The position numbers and the translations under genes were made by a program. Source: Rhizobium sp. J15 (GTDB taxonomy: Bacteria > Pseudomonadota > Alphaproteobacteria > Rhizobiales > Rhizobiaceae). Taken from it: a stretch of DNA of 64,000 bases. This document shows positions 42,297 to 51,726 of the stretch, piece by piece; position 1 is the stretch's first letter; the number at the start of each line of letters is the position of its first letter. The notes beneath the pieces are model-generated. The model had not been told where the DNA came from and did not search any database. It saw only the letters and a program-made list of their open reading frames with translations. The DNA lies in the NCBI RefSeq assembly GCF_002531825.1, contig NZ_NWSX01000032.1, positions 1 through 64,000 of the forward strand. Direction: 5' to 3'.

Positions 42297-43688
42297 TCAC
42301 CACGTTTTGCTCCTCGCATATATGCACCTGTCTTTAGACAGCGGAACTGCGGAATCCGCTCGGTGGTGTTGCCGCCTCCCAATCCCCAAGCGGGATAATC
42401 CCGTTACAACTTCCGGAGCTTTCATAAACAAGCGCCACAGCAAACCTGTGCGATAGTTCTCGATCATTGCAACGATCGGCCCCTGGTTGATCGCAAGATT
42501 GCAATTGGAGACCCAATTTTGAGCGGGAGCGAAGGCATCAGCAAAGCCGAACGCTCCCCACAAGCGTCCGTTTCCATAAGAGAAAAATGCCCGTGCCGCA
42601 GCTTCCGCTTGGTCGGGCAGGAACGGGAAGCTCGATAGCGCGGCTGTCGGGGCAATAACGCCGACATCATTTAGCGGGCAACTCACCAGGTAGCCTTTGG
42701 GACCATCTGATGCGGTCAGGCCCCAACCATATGCTCCATAACCAATGTGTCCCTTCGGGTTTCGTCTGCAATGCTCATAGTTAATTCTGCAATGAGCGAC
42801 GACTTGGTCCCAATAGTCGATGTGGTCATCGAAAAGACCCCGCGGATCTAAGCCGCAGAACGAGTACTGAGAGAGAAAGAGAGGACCGCCGTATGGCGAG
42901 CCGGCGGGAAGGCTATGGCCATAATAGCTGTTACCGTTTCGGTACTTACCCTCGTTTCTCCATCCGAGTTGGAAGACCTGCGGGCCAATAAAGTGGTCTC
43001 GCGAACCCGCCGCGAGTACATAGGCAACGAGCCCCTCATTCCACCCAGTAATAGGCACATTCAGGGACCATTGGTGTTTTGGACTCCAGTGCCAAAACAA
43101 CGATGGCCGGGCTCCCGGATGTACGAAGCCGCTCCATTCGATCGCCGTGACAATTTCATCAACTTGTTGTCGGATGTTGTCTTCGACTCGCGTTTTCTCA
43201 TCAAAATATTCGCGAGCGCATATAAGTCCCTGCACGAGTAAAGCTGTTTCGACTAGGTCCGCACCGTCGTCCATAGGCACCAGGGGGACTGAGTTGAGAT
43301 CGCTGGCTTTCACAAAGTGCGGGAAACCCCCGCGATATCTTGTTATCTTCCGCAAAGCCTCAATGATTGTCGAAACACGCAAGGCGGCACGCTCCCGCGC
43401 CAACCATTCGCGATGAGCCATCACGATTATCGCCATTATCCCGAAGCCAACGCCTCCGAGCGAAACCAGATCCGATATCACCTCGCCGTTGGTTCCTCGC
43501 CTGTCATAGGGAAGGCCTGTCGCCATATCGGCATCCCAAAAATATGCGGCATGCTGTCGTTGAATGGTGTCAAGCAGGTTGGGAAGCGCTGTGTACTCAG
43601 GCTTGCTAGGTGGTGCCGCGAACAAAGACTGGTTCGCCGCACCGTCACTGTCCAAGGAAGCACTCACAGTCGTCATTTTGGCTCGCAT
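42297..43688 (-). CDS. Glucoamylase-domain (PF10091 / GH144-like) protein without signal peptide
   Basis: Alpha/alpha-toroid glycosidase-like protein of 463 residues. Landmarks are QHAAYFWDADMATGLPYDRR, SLGGVGFGIMAIIV, YRGGFPHFVKASDL, ITGWNEGLVAYVLAAGSRDH, then GPLFLSQYSFCGLDPRG and GAYGWGLTASDGP. These match the putative glucoamylase family to which endo-beta-1,2-glucanases (GH144) belong. Relatives are usually secreted, but there is no signal peptide here, so it should act on an imported oligosaccharide in the cytoplasm. The last 25 residues are basic and unlike the family end. Its stop overlaps the upstream candidate start of the aminotransferase. The 275-bp gap above it shows no gene. Confidence 0.8.
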   Translation of the reverse strand: MRAKMTTVSASLDSDGAANQSLFAAPPSKPEYTALPNLLDTIQRQHAAYFWDADMATGLPYDRRGTNGEVISDLVSLGGVGFGIMAIIVMAHREWLARERAALRVSTIIEALRKITRYRGGFPHFVKASDLNSVPLVPMDDGADLVETALLVQGLICAREYFDEKTRVEDNIRQQVDEIVTAIEWSGFVHPGARPSLFWHWSPKHQWSLNVPITGWNEGLVAYVLAAGSRDHFIGPQVFQLGWRNEGKYRNGNSYYGHSLPAGSPYGGPLFLSQYSFCGLDPRGLFDDHIDYWDQVVAHCRINYEHCRRNPKGHIGYGAYGWGLTASDGPKGYLVSCPLNDVGVIAPTAALSSFPFLPDQAEAAARAFFSYGNGRLWGAFGFADAFAPAQNWVSNCNLAINQGPIVAMIENYRTGLLWRLFMKAPEVVTGLSRLGIGRRQHHRADSAVPLSKDRCIYARSKTW

Positions 43689-43963
43689 TATTGAATGTTC
43701 GCAGGAATTCAGTCAGTCTCTGGTGCGCAGGTTTTGCTGGCACGTATCGATAGACACAGCAATCACGAGGATTACATCCGCAGCCATGTTTGCGCACTTC
43801 GCAACCTGCAATTTGTGGTGTCGAATGTGCGCAGAGTTCGCGTCACATTGCTTCGATCGGCAGTGATCCGCCGCAATCAATTAAGCCAGGCCCGAGGGAA
43901 ATTGGATCTCATCTGGCGCTTGCAGTGCCACTCAGCATGTTGTTGTCGGAGGCTGATGCGACG

Positions 43964-44851
43964 CTATTTCGAGATACGGAGTTGCCCATCGCATTCCGCA
44001 ACGAGCCTGAGAAGGCGCAAACCGTCCGACACGTCGCAATAGGGTTCCGTGCCGTTTTCGCCAATCAGCTGACGTATTGCCTCGTGGTAGGCCTCTGCAG
44101 CACCGCCATTTACCATGTCAATGTGCGGCAGCTCGACCGTGCCTCCACTCCAAGCGAAGGTGGTTTCGCTGGCGAGGTCCTCGTCGAGGGCGCTTAAGGC
44201 CAACTCGGCATCCGAGGTGGCACCGCTTTCATGACGGGCGGAGAGCAGAATATGACCTTTGGGATCGAGGTCGGCGGAAATCTTAGCAATGCTCCCAAGA
44301 ACATACTGCAAGACGGAAAGTGCGTGTGGACCGAGATCATAAAGCGCAGCGCGCGGATCCTGGCGCCAAGTTGAATTGATGTATGGCGATGGAACTCTCA
44401 TGGAATTCGCCACGATCCGCACTCGTCCATGCCTCAACCCGGGTGCTTCAGCAGCCTGGGCAAGTTGCGATCGAAGTTCGGGGTGAAATAGGCGCGTTAG
44501 GAAAAGAGCTGAGCGTACGCCACTCTTGCGTATAGCCTCACTTAAGGCGAGGCCGTCGTCCACCGTGAGTGCGATCGGCTTTTCAAGAAGCACATGCTTT
44601 CCGTGTTCCGCGGCCGTTTTCGCCAGTTTGGCTTGGGCTCCAGGCGCGACGGCGAAGGCTACAGCGTCTACATCGGACAAAAACCGGTCAAAATCATCAT
44701 AGGCCGCAACCTTGTGTTCTGCGGCCAGCCCCGCTGTCTTGACGCGATCTCTTCCCCAGACGCCAACGAATGTTACGCCTGGGTCCCGGGCAAGCCCCGG
44801 AGCATGAATTTCCGATGCCCAGTGAGCGGTACCGACCAGACCTATTTTCAT
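43964..44851 (-). CDS. Gfo/Idh/MocA family oxidoreductase
   Basis: NAD(P)-dependent dehydrogenase of 295 residues. The motif GLVGTAHWASEIHAPGL opens the Rossmann domain, the family lysine is present in VLLEKPIALT (about residue 92), and the substrate domain has RAALYDLGPHALSVLQYVLG, equivalent to the catalytic DxGxH. So, unlike the relative at 30222, active-site motifs are intact. It overlaps the IclR gene by 4 bp (ATGA). These enzymes oxidise a sugar or cyclitol hydroxyl; in this array the likely partner is the TIM-barrel isomerase. Confidence 0.9.
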   Translation of the reverse strand: MKIGLVGTAHWASEIHAPGLARDPGVTFVGVWGRDRVKTAGLAAEHKVAAYDDFDRFLSDVDAVAFAVAPGAQAKLAKTAAEHGKHVLLEKPIALTVDDGLALSEAIRKSGVRSALFLTRLFHPELRSQLAQAAEAPGLRHGRVRIVANSMRVPSPYINSTWRQDPRAALYDLGPHALSVLQYVLGSIAKISADLDPKGHILLSARHESGATSDAELALSALDEDLASETTFAWSGGTVELPHIDMVNGGAAEAYHEAIRQLIGENGTEPYCDVSDGLRLLRLVAECDGQLRISK

Positions 44852-45651
44852 GCCGTTCGGATCCTGGGTTGCGGCGATTCCTGGTAGCCCAAGGCGCGAG
44901 AAATTTCTTTTGCGGCTTCGGAGACAACAAGACCGATCGATGGGATTTCTTCGGAGACAAGGCGGCTGACGGGGCCGCTCATGCTGATTGCTCCTTTTGG
45001 ACGCCCCGTCGCGTCAAATATAGGGGCACCGATGCATCGCCCCCCGAGGGAAGATTCTTCGTCATCGACCGCGAAGCCTAGCGCGCGGATAGTTTGGAAC
45101 TGTGCCTCCAGCGAGGCTCTTGTCGACAACGTCTTTCTGGTAAATGTATCCAGCGCCGACGGAGGCAATAAAACGTTGAGTGTCTCCTCGTCCAACCAGG
45201 CCAGAATCGATTTGCCAAGCGAACTTGCGTGCCACGGGTTTGGCAAACCCACTGTTGCTCCCTGCTTAAGCGCCTGAGTGGCCTCGATACAATCAATCAC
45301 CACGAGCTCCTTATGAACCCAAAGCGCAAGGCTGACCGTTTCATTATAGCGACGGTGAAGCACTTCAAGCTGCGGCCGTGCCAGGTGTCGTACGTCTCGA
45401 TGTTGGAGAGCTTTTTGGCCCAGGAGATAAACCCCAATGCCGAGGACATACCGGCCACTTCCGTCTCGTTCGACGTACCCGTGGCCTACTAAGCTGGATA
45501 GATAGCGAGACGTCGTCGGTTGCCCCAATCCTACCTCACGAGCGATTTGCGACAAAGAACTTGGACCGCTGGCGGAGCCAAGCGCCGCGAGGATTGCCAC
45601 CGCTCGGTCGACTGCATCAAACTTGCTGGACTTTCCGCTTTCTGATTCCAT
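44848..45651 (-). CDS. IclR family regulator
   Basis: Regulator of 267 residues from ATG 45651, which has AAGGA 7 nt upstream; the reading to 45804 adds an unrelated N-terminus overlapping the ATPase gene. The N-terminal winged helix (AVDRAVAILAALGSASGPSS, IAREVGLGQPTTSRYLSSLV) is followed by the IclR effector domain with LPNPWHASSLGKSILAWL, GFAVDDEESSLGGRCIGAPI and AISMSGPVSRL. It is embedded between the transporter ATPase and the Gfo/Idh/MocA gene. It may bind the palindrome at 51727 in front of the array. IclR proteins can repress or activate; the effector is unknown. Confidence 0.92.
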   Translation of the reverse strand: MESESGKSSKFDAVDRAVAILAALGSASGPSSLSQIAREVGLGQPTTSRYLSSLVGHGYVERDGSGRYVLGIGVYLLGQKALQHRDVRHLARPQLEVLHRRYNETVSLALWVHKELVVIDCIEATQALKQGATVGLPNPWHASSLGKSILAWLDEETLNVLLPPSALDTFTRKTLSTRASLEAQFQTIRALGFAVDDEESSLGGRCIGAPIFDATGRPKGAISMSGPVSRLVSEEIPSIGLVVSEAAKEISRALGYQESPQPRIRTA

Positions 45652-45655
45652 CCGC

Positions 45656-47275
45656 CTATCCTTGCAAATTTGGAAAATGAACCACGCGAGGCGCGAGGCG
45701 CGTAGATTGAACTCTCGGAGCCGCATCCAAGAGCAGCTTGGTATATTCGTGCCGGGGAGCACGCAGAACCCCACCGGCGGATCCGCGTTCCACCACCTCA
45801 CCATTCTTCAATATGATGATGGATTCGGCAATCTCGGAGACGAGTGGGAGGTTGTGCGTTATGAATAGCATCGATAGCCCATCGCGCTTCAGCTCCATCA
45901 ATAAATCAATAACGGCGGCTTGTACGGAGACGTCGAGTGCCGACGTGATCTCATCGCAGATCAACAAATCGGGGTCCATTGCAAGAGCCCGGGCGATTGC
46001 GACACGTTGCCTCTCCCCGCCGGAAAGGTCGGCTGGATACAAGTTAGAAACCCGTTTAGGCAGGCGCACCCTTTCGAGCAATTGCGTCACTTTGGGCCCG
46101 ATTGAGCTTCTATTCGCACCCGTGAGCATCGCCGCGCGGCCGACCGCATCCTGGATGGATTCGCGCGGGTTAAGGGACCGATCAGGGTTTTGAAAAACAA
46201 TCTGAAGGGCTGACAATTGTGCCCGCGAGCGGTTCGCATAGCCGAAATTGAGAGCCGCATCTTGGAAAGTGATTCGACCCTGACCGCTCGCATGGAGACC
46301 GGCAATGCACCGGCCGGTAGTTGTTTTTCCGCTGCCGCTGCCGCCGACGAGAGCCAGGCATTCCCCATGGCCAATTGAAAACGAGATCCCATGAACAACC
46401 CGCATCGGGCCGTAAGAAACGTTCAAGTCCTCTACCTGAAGTAGAGCCGGCAACGCTCCGTCCGGCGCCCCGGGTTCTTCCTCAGCCTTGCAGCGCGGGG
46501 GTAACTGCGGGACCGTGCTAAGGAGCATGCGAGTGTACTCGGTTGCTGGACTGGTGAAAATCTGTTCCTTTGTGCCACTTTCAATAATCTTGCCGCCGAG
46601 CATAACGGCGACCGTGTCCGCAATATTATGCACGACCGCCAAGTCATGCGTGACATAGACAAAACTCGCCCTCGACGTCTGGACTAGTTCGCGTATCAAA
46701 TTCAAGATGGTTTGCTGTGTGGAGACGTCTAGCCCGGTCGTTGGTTCGTCCATGACGATCACGCGAGGACGAGTGATGAAGGCCATTCCAATCGCAACCC
46801 TCTGCAGTTGGCCGCCGCTAAGTTCAAACGGGTAACGGCGCAGGAAGCGGGCATCGGTCGGCAAGCCTACGTCCTTGAGCATATCCCGCCTCATTTCGGC
46901 GATCTTTGATGCCGGATAACCGTGAACATGCAGCAGTTCGGCGATTTGATCGCCGACCCGCCTGCGCGGGCTGAAGCTCGTTGTCGGGTTTTGGGGGACC
47001 AGTGAAACCCTGCTTCCGCGATAGTCGCGCAGCTCCCGCTCTGTGAGTGCCAGTATATCCTTGTTATCGATTATTACCTTGCCACCACCAAACACCATAC
47101 CGGGGCGCGCAAAACCAAGCAGGCCAAGGGCTAACGATGTCTTACCTGACCCCGATTCCCCGATAATGGCGAGCACTTCGCCCTCGCCGACGGTAATCGA
47201 GGCGTTGTCAACGATGATGCGGCCCTCGGTGTCGCGCATCGACAAGTTCTGAACAAGCAACGGGGGATTAAGCAT
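45656..47275 (-). CDS. Fused dipeptide/oligopeptide-type ABC ATPase (DppD-DppF fusion)
   Basis: Single polypeptide of 539 residues with two nucleotide-binding domains, as in YejF/GsiA-type transporters. Domain 1: Walker A GESGSGKTS, signature LSGGQLQRVAIGMAF, Walker B VIVMDEPTTGLDV. Domain 2: GGSGSGKTTTGR, LSGGERQRVAIARAL, LLICDEITSALDV, where the usual DEP is DEI. Each domain ends with the family helix for the peptide permease contact. Its start overlaps the upstream permease by 8 bp and the IclR gene begins 4 bp after its stop. It drives the DppB/C-like permeases of this array. Confidence 0.93.
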   Translation of the reverse strand: MLNPPLLVQNLSMRDTEGRIIVDNASITVGEGEVLAIIGESGSGKTSLALGLLGFARPGMVFGGGKVIIDNKDILALTERELRDYRGSRVSLVPQNPTTSFSPRRRVGDQIAELLHVHGYPASKIAEMRRDMLKDVGLPTDARFLRRYPFELSGGQLQRVAIGMAFITRPRVIVMDEPTTGLDVSTQQTILNLIRELVQTSRASFVYVTHDLAVVHNIADTVAVMLGGKIIESGTKEQIFTSPATEYTRMLLSTVPQLPPRCKAEEEPGAPDGALPALLQVEDLNVSYGPMRVVHGISFSIGHGECLALVGGSGSGKTTTGRCIAGLHASGQGRITFQDAALNFGYANRSRAQLSALQIVFQNPDRSLNPRESIQDAVGRAAMLTGANRSSIGPKVTQLLERVRLPKRVSNLYPADLSGGERQRVAIARALAMDPDLLICDEITSALDVSVQAAVIDLLMELKRDGLSMLFITHNLPLVSEIAESIIILKNGEVVERGSAGGVLRAPRHEYTKLLLDAAPRVQSTRLAPRVVHFPNLQG

Positions 47276-48104
47276 TTTCCTGCCTCTTCGAATGGCCGAT
47301 GGAACGCGCGAAGTTGTCGGTCAGGACGTTCACGGCGACCGAGAAGATCGCAATCGCTGCCGCGGGCGCTATGGCAAGCCAGGGGGAAATCGTGATCCCC
47401 AAGCGGTTCTCACTGATCATCATTCCCCAATCCGCTGCAGGAGGTGGTAGCCCCAGACCAAGATAACTGAGCGAGGCGTAAAGGATGATCGATCCGCAGA
47501 GCCGAACGCCGTAATCCGCCAACACCGGAGGGAGAATATTCGGCAGAATATCCTTGAGACACACCGCCAGCCAGCGCTCACCTCTGACGAATGCGGCTTC
47601 AACGTACTCGTTTCGAGATATGTCTATCGTAATCAGTCGAACAATTCTTAGAACGCGGGGGACATGGATGAAGACAATGCCAAATATCACAGTGGTAAGG
47701 CTTGGCCCGGTTGCCGCCAGCAGTACAAGCAGGAAAATTGCAGGAGGCAAGGCATAAATAATGTCGGAGAGCGCGACGAGAGTATGGTCTAACGAGCCCC
47801 GACGAAGACCTGACAATATGCCGATGGGTACTGCGATCAGAAAAGCCAAGGTCGTTGCCAGAACCGCTATCATCAAAACCGTTTGACCTCCGGAGAGAAA
47901 GCGGCTGAAAGCGTCTCGTCCCAGAAAGTCCGTTCCCAGCAGGTGGTCACGCGATAGTTGCGAAAACGGGGGGCCGACGATTTCGTCGTACGCGTAGGGG
48001 GTGAGCCACGGTCCGATCGTCGCGACTCCAACGATTAAGATCGTGAGAAGCAACGCGATCCATGATGCGCGTTTGGAAAACATGATCTGCATAGTTCGAA
48101 GCAT
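47268..48104 (-). CDS. Peptide/opine-type ABC permease (DppC-like)
   Basis: Inner-membrane permease of about 278 residues, six TM segments. ATG 48104 has GAGGAGG 5 nt upstream; the TTG at 48125 overlaps the other permease. Typical DppC traits are the N-terminal TM, the segment HLLGTDFLGRDAFSRFLSGG, and the EAA-type loop YVEAAFVRGERWLAVCLKDI. It pairs with the DppB-like product of the preceding gene. The substrate could be a peptide, opine or oligosaccharide; systems of this family in rhizobia import all three. Confidence 0.9.
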   Translation of the reverse strand: MLRTMQIMFSKRASWIALLLTILIVGVATIGPWLTPYAYDEIVGPPFSQLSRDHLLGTDFLGRDAFSRFLSGGQTVLMIAVLATTLAFLIAVPIGILSGLRRGSLDHTLVALSDIIYALPPAIFLLVLLAATGPSLTTVIFGIVFIHVPRVLRIVRLITIDISRNEYVEAAFVRGERWLAVCLKDILPNILPPVLADYGVRLCGSIILYASLSYLGLGLPPPAADWGMMISENRLGITISPWLAIAPAAAIAIFSVAVNVLTDNFARSIGHSKRQENA

Positions 48105-48121
48105 TTGTTCCTCCTCACGGA

Positions 48122-49093
48122 TCAAAGCGAAGCGTTTTGGGCTCGCAGTCGAGGATTGAGAAGCATGATGAGAACCTCGGACACCAGGTTGATCAGCACA
48201 TAAGTTCCGGTAATCAAGAGAGTTATGGCCAAGACCGTGGGCATATCGCGGTTGATAACCGCGTCTGCAAATGCGCTGCCGATACCAGGCAGTTGGAACA
48301 CGGCCTCGGTAACGACGACCCCACCTGCGAGCCAGGCGGCGTTCAGTGCGATGGTCTGGATCGACGGCGTTAGGACGTTCGGAAAGACATGGCGTATGAG
48401 CACACGAGCCGGGCTGAGGCCTCTAAGACGAGCCATGTACACATACTCCGCCGAAAGGACCTCGATGGCCACAGCCCGTACCATGCGAACGACCTGGGCT
48501 AGAGTGGTGCAAAGGAGTGTAACGACAGGCAGAATGAAGAGGGTCGACTGCGACAGCAGCGTTCTGTTGCCTTGGATCAGTGATACCGGCGGAAGGAAAT
48601 TCAGACCGACGGCGAAGACAACGATCAGGACCGTGCCGACGACAAATTCCGGCAGGGCTACAAGTACGATTGTCGGGACCGTGATGATGTGGTCGGGCAA
48701 TCTGTCCTTCCATACCGCAGCGGCGGTCCCGAGCAAAAACGAGAGCGGAATCAGCGCCAGAAGCGAAGAGACAGTGAGGATGACGGTATTGATCACCTTC
48801 GGCCGGATCATCTCCCAAACTGGACGACCCGATGGAATTGATCTGCCGAAATCCCCCGACGCTACGCCGGAAGCCCATGAGAGATATTGAGAGATTGCCG
48901 GTCGGTCCAAGCCAAACTCGGTGCGCAAGGCTTCCACGGCGGCAGGATCAGCTTTGGGGCCGAGTGCGGCCCTTGCAGGATCTCCCGGAAGAAAAAGTGT
49001 CGCGGTGAAGACGACAGCCGAGACGGCTATCAGCGTGAAAACAGACAGCGCTAGTCTTGCCATCACCAACTTTGAAAGACGGGCCGTAACCAT
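48122..49093 (-). CDS. Peptide/opine-type ABC permease (DppB-like)
   Basis: Permease of 323 residues with a long N-terminal TM (LALSVFTLIAVSAVVFTATL), the DppB signature FLPGDPARAALGPKADPAAVEALRTEFGLD in the first periplasmic loop (residues about 31-60), and the loop EYVYMARLRGLSPARVLIRH in place of the EAA motif. The stop overlaps the upstream TTG of the DppC-like gene. It is 67 bp after the binding-protein gene. Confidence 0.9.
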   Translation of the reverse strand: MVTARLSKLVMARLALSVFTLIAVSAVVFTATLFLPGDPARAALGPKADPAAVEALRTEFGLDRPAISQYLSWASGVASGDFGRSIPSGRPVWEMIRPKVINTVILTVSSLLALIPLSFLLGTAAAVWKDRLPDHIITVPTIVLVALPEFVVGTVLIVVFAVGLNFLPPVSLIQGNRTLLSQSTLFILPVVTLLCTTLAQVVRMVRAVAIEVLSAEYVYMARLRGLSPARVLIRHVFPNVLTPSIQTIALNAAWLAGGVVVTEAVFQLPGIGSAFADAVINRDMPTVLAITLLITGTYVLINLVSEVLIMLLNPRLRAQNASL

Positions 49094-49160
49094 CCATGGC
49101 TCCCTTCTTGATGGTGCCCCACCTCGGGGAGGCGGGGCAATCGCTAGGTCCGGGCGAAAC

Positions 49161-50741
49161 TTAGGCTTCGAGCGAAATCCCTTCGAACCGGTAGTAGCCG
49201 AGATTGCGTTGACTGGAAGGAGAAAGCCCCTTCACACGGACGTTTGTCGCATCCAAGAGGTCTCTAAAGCCCCAGATTATATAGCCGCCGTCTTCCCAGA
49301 TGATCTTTTGCGCTTCAAAGAGGTAGTCCTTCCGCTGAGACGGATCGAACGTCGTGCGAGCCATGGACACCCACTTGTCGAAAGCGTCGTTCGTCCAATC
49401 CGGTTCGTTCCAATACGCGCCGCGGGCATAGGCCTGTCCAAAAACGGATTCGATTGTGTGTTGTCCCCAATCGGAACTAGCCATGGCCGTCTTCTTGAAT
49501 TTCGGGCCGGAGTAATAACTGTCCGGCGGGACGACAGTTAGATCGATTTTCACCCCTGCCTGCTTCGCTTGGTTTGCAATGAGGGTTGCGGATGCCAACA
49601 TCCCCGGCGCGGCGTCCGAAGTGTACAGCTCAAATGAAAGATCGTTGTCGTATCCTGCCTGTTTCAGGAGCGATCGGGCCTGATCCGGATCGTGCTGCCT
49701 TTGCGGCAGCGCGGAGGCGTAGTCGGGATCAGTTATGCAATGAAGATCGTTGCCGATCCTGCCGTAGCCGGCCAGGGCGTTAGCCACCAACTGTTCGCGG
49801 TCGACAAGAAGCCGCATCGCCTGACGTACGCGGACATCGGTGAACGGCTTCTGGGCGACCATCATGAACTGGTCTGTCGTCGCTGCGCTCGTTGAGCGCA
49901 GCAAAGCCATCGCAGGGTTCGCCTCGACGATACGCGCAAGGTTGCCATCGAGTTGTGCGACAACATCGACCTGGTCAGCAATTAGCGCGTTCATCCGCGC
50001 CGTCGGATCATTGATAGCAATGAATTCGACACCATCCAGATACGGCATTCCCGGTTTGCGGAAGGCATCGTTCCGCTTCAGCGTCACCCGTTGGCCCTGG
50101 CTCCATTCGACGAACCTGAAGGGTCCGGTGCCCACCGGCTGAGTAAAGTCCTTGGTGCCATCTTTTACAAGAAACATCACTTTGCTCCCAAGAACCTGGG
50201 GCAGAAGTGCGTAAGGTTTAGCGAGCGAGACTTCGACGGTGCTGTCGTCGAGTGCTCGAATATCGGAGGGCTTCATCAAGCCCGATAGATTGGTGAAGCC
50301 GTCGGCCTTGTTTTCCGGCGTGAGCATGTACTGAAGCGAGTACACAACATCTTTGGCTGAAAACGGCGTTCCATCGTGCCATACAATCCCGCTGCGAATT
50401 CGAATTTTCCAGACGTTCCCTTCCTTGTTGTGGCTGAAGTCCTCCGCCAAGCTGTTGTAAATGTGTCCGTTGCCGTCGAAATCAGTCAATCGGTCGTAGA
50501 TCGATTGAGCGACGGCGAAGTCCATGTCTCCCGTCGAGATAAACGGGTTGAGCGACGACTTAGCGCCTGCTGCGCCCAGACCAACACGCAGAGTGCCGCC
50601 GCGGGACGGTTCACCGGCATGAGCTCGATCCGCGATCGCCGGGGCTAGTGCGATGCATGACCCGACTGCCAGACCCGCTTTGAGGAAATTGCGGCGCGGC
50701 ATGGTGGTCGATGTGAAGATGTTGATGCTCGTCTCTTTCAT
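49161..50741 (-). CDS. Peptide/opine-type ABC binding protein (SBP family 5), Tat signal
   Basis: Solute-binding protein of about 526 residues. The N-terminus has a canonical twin-arginine motif MPRRNFLKAG followed by a hydrophobic stretch and cleavage near AHAGEP, so it is probably exported folded by Tat. Family-5 hallmarks are VWKIRIRSGIVWHDGTPFSA and the VGTGPFRFVEWSQGQRVTLK segment. ATG 50741 is taken as start with GGGAG upstream; the frame to 50813 extends into the leader. It is the first transporter gene of the array and defines the cargo, which is not readable from sequence. Confidence 0.9.
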   Translation of the reverse strand: MKETSINIFTSTTMPRRNFLKAGLAVGSCIALAPAIADRAHAGEPSRGGTLRVGLGAAGAKSSLNPFISTGDMDFAVAQSIYDRLTDFDGNGHIYNSLAEDFSHNKEGNVWKIRIRSGIVWHDGTPFSAKDVVYSLQYMLTPENKADGFTNLSGLMKPSDIRALDDSTVEVSLAKPYALLPQVLGSKVMFLVKDGTKDFTQPVGTGPFRFVEWSQGQRVTLKRNDAFRKPGMPYLDGVEFIAINDPTARMNALIADQVDVVAQLDGNLARIVEANPAMALLRSTSAATTDQFMMVAQKPFTDVRVRQAMRLLVDREQLVANALAGYGRIGNDLHCITDPDYASALPQRQHDPDQARSLLKQAGYDNDLSFELYTSDAAPGMLASATLIANQAKQAGVKIDLTVVPPDSYYSGPKFKKTAMASSDWGQHTIESVFGQAYARGAYWNEPDWTNDAFDKWVSMARTTFDPSQRKDYLFEAQKIIWEDGGYIIWGFRDLLDATNVRVKGLSPSSQRNLGYYRFEGISLEA

Positions 50742-50831
50742 AACAGCTGCTCCCTTTTTTGTGTTGTAACGGCGAGAGGGTGAGATGTCGGAACACTCAT
50801 GGTGATCCGACATCCTTCGGCACGTCCTGGC

Positions 50832-51713
50832 CTAGGCGATAAGTCCGGCGTGGCGCAGTGCAGCGCGTATATTGTCTTGATCTTCCATGGCCAGATCGCC
50901 GCTGGGCTTCCTGGGCTCGCCTACCTTGCGGCCAAGCAGATTGATGGCGAACTTGACGCGTGCGGGAAAGTTGGCTGGCTTGATCATCTCTCGGGCAAGA
51001 GGCGCGATTCTTTCCGTTAATTCACGTCCCCGCCTGTAATCGCCTTCGAGGTGCGCCCGGTAAATTTCGCCGTATTCTTTCGGAATGACAGTGTTCACGC
51101 CGGAGATCGAGGCGTCTGCGCCCAACAAAAAACTTGCGATGTTCACGCTATCCGCGCCGGCAGCAATCGCGACGCGATCTCCAACGGTCTGGACAAGCTC
51201 CGCGACCGGTTCAAGGGCAACCTCTTTCACGCAAATGACACCGGTCAGCTTGGCGATGCGCTGCATTACCGACGGAGGGCTGAAAAAGTGGTTATAGAAA
51301 ATGATCGGCATTTGCGTCGCGTCATGGATGTCTCGGACGAACGCCTCGAGGCCCTCCTGCGACGGCGTCGTATAGATCGGCGGCCCGACCATCAACGCGC
51401 TTGCGCCAGCCTCTTTTGCTTTTTGGCCCCTTAGGATAGCGTCCTTGGTCGTCGTCGTGATGACGCCGGCGATAATGCGAATGTGGCTGTTCTGCACGGC
51501 CTCATTGACAAGCTGGCCCAGCTCCTCGGCGCTCAACTCGTCTCCCGAGCCCGTACTGCCTCCAACGACAGCCAGCCTCACACCGACGGATTCCATGAAG
51601 CGCAGTTCATTTCGGAACAGCTCGAAATCCAGGCTGCCGTCCGCCGCAAATGTGGAAACGAGTGGCGGGATGACGCCGCTTATTTCTTCCTTGGACAGCG
51701 TTTGTTTTGTCAT
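50832..51713 (-). CDS. DapA/N-acetylneuraminate lyase-family aldolase
   Basis: Schiff-base aldolase of 293 residues in the dihydrodipicolinate synthase superfamily. The active-site tyrosine is Y140 in IIFYNHF and the Schiff-base lysine is K163 in GVICVKEVAL. The entry motif reads GGSTGSGDELSAEE in place of the usual GTTGE, so it is not a standard DapA. Superfamily members cleave or form 2-oxo acid-aldehyde bonds, for example of sialic acid or KDG. GGAAAGAG precedes the ATG and a strong promoter with a palindrome lies just upstream. Being first, it is probably the pathway's key lyase. Confidence 0.9.
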   Translation of the reverse strand: MTKQTLSKEEISGVIPPLVSTFAADGSLDFELFRNELRFMESVGVRLAVVGGSTGSGDELSAEELGQLVNEAVQNSHIRIIAGVITTTTKDAILRGQKAKEAGASALMVGPPIYTTPSQEGLEAFVRDIHDATQMPIIFYNHFFSPPSVMQRIAKLTGVICVKEVALEPVAELVQTVGDRVAIAAGADSVNIASFLLGADASISGVNTVIPKEYGEIYRAHLEGDYRRGRELTERIAPLAREMIKPANFPARVKFAINLLGRKVGEPRKPSGDLAMEDQDNIRAALRHAGLIA

Positions 51714-51726
51714 GGTCTCTTTCCTA

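Noticed and set aside
43695..44197. Plus-strand frames in the gap before the GH144-like gene
   Set aside because: They run antisense into the Gfo/Idh/MocA gene and carry no recognisable domain; the resemblance to a regulator C-terminus was not convincing.
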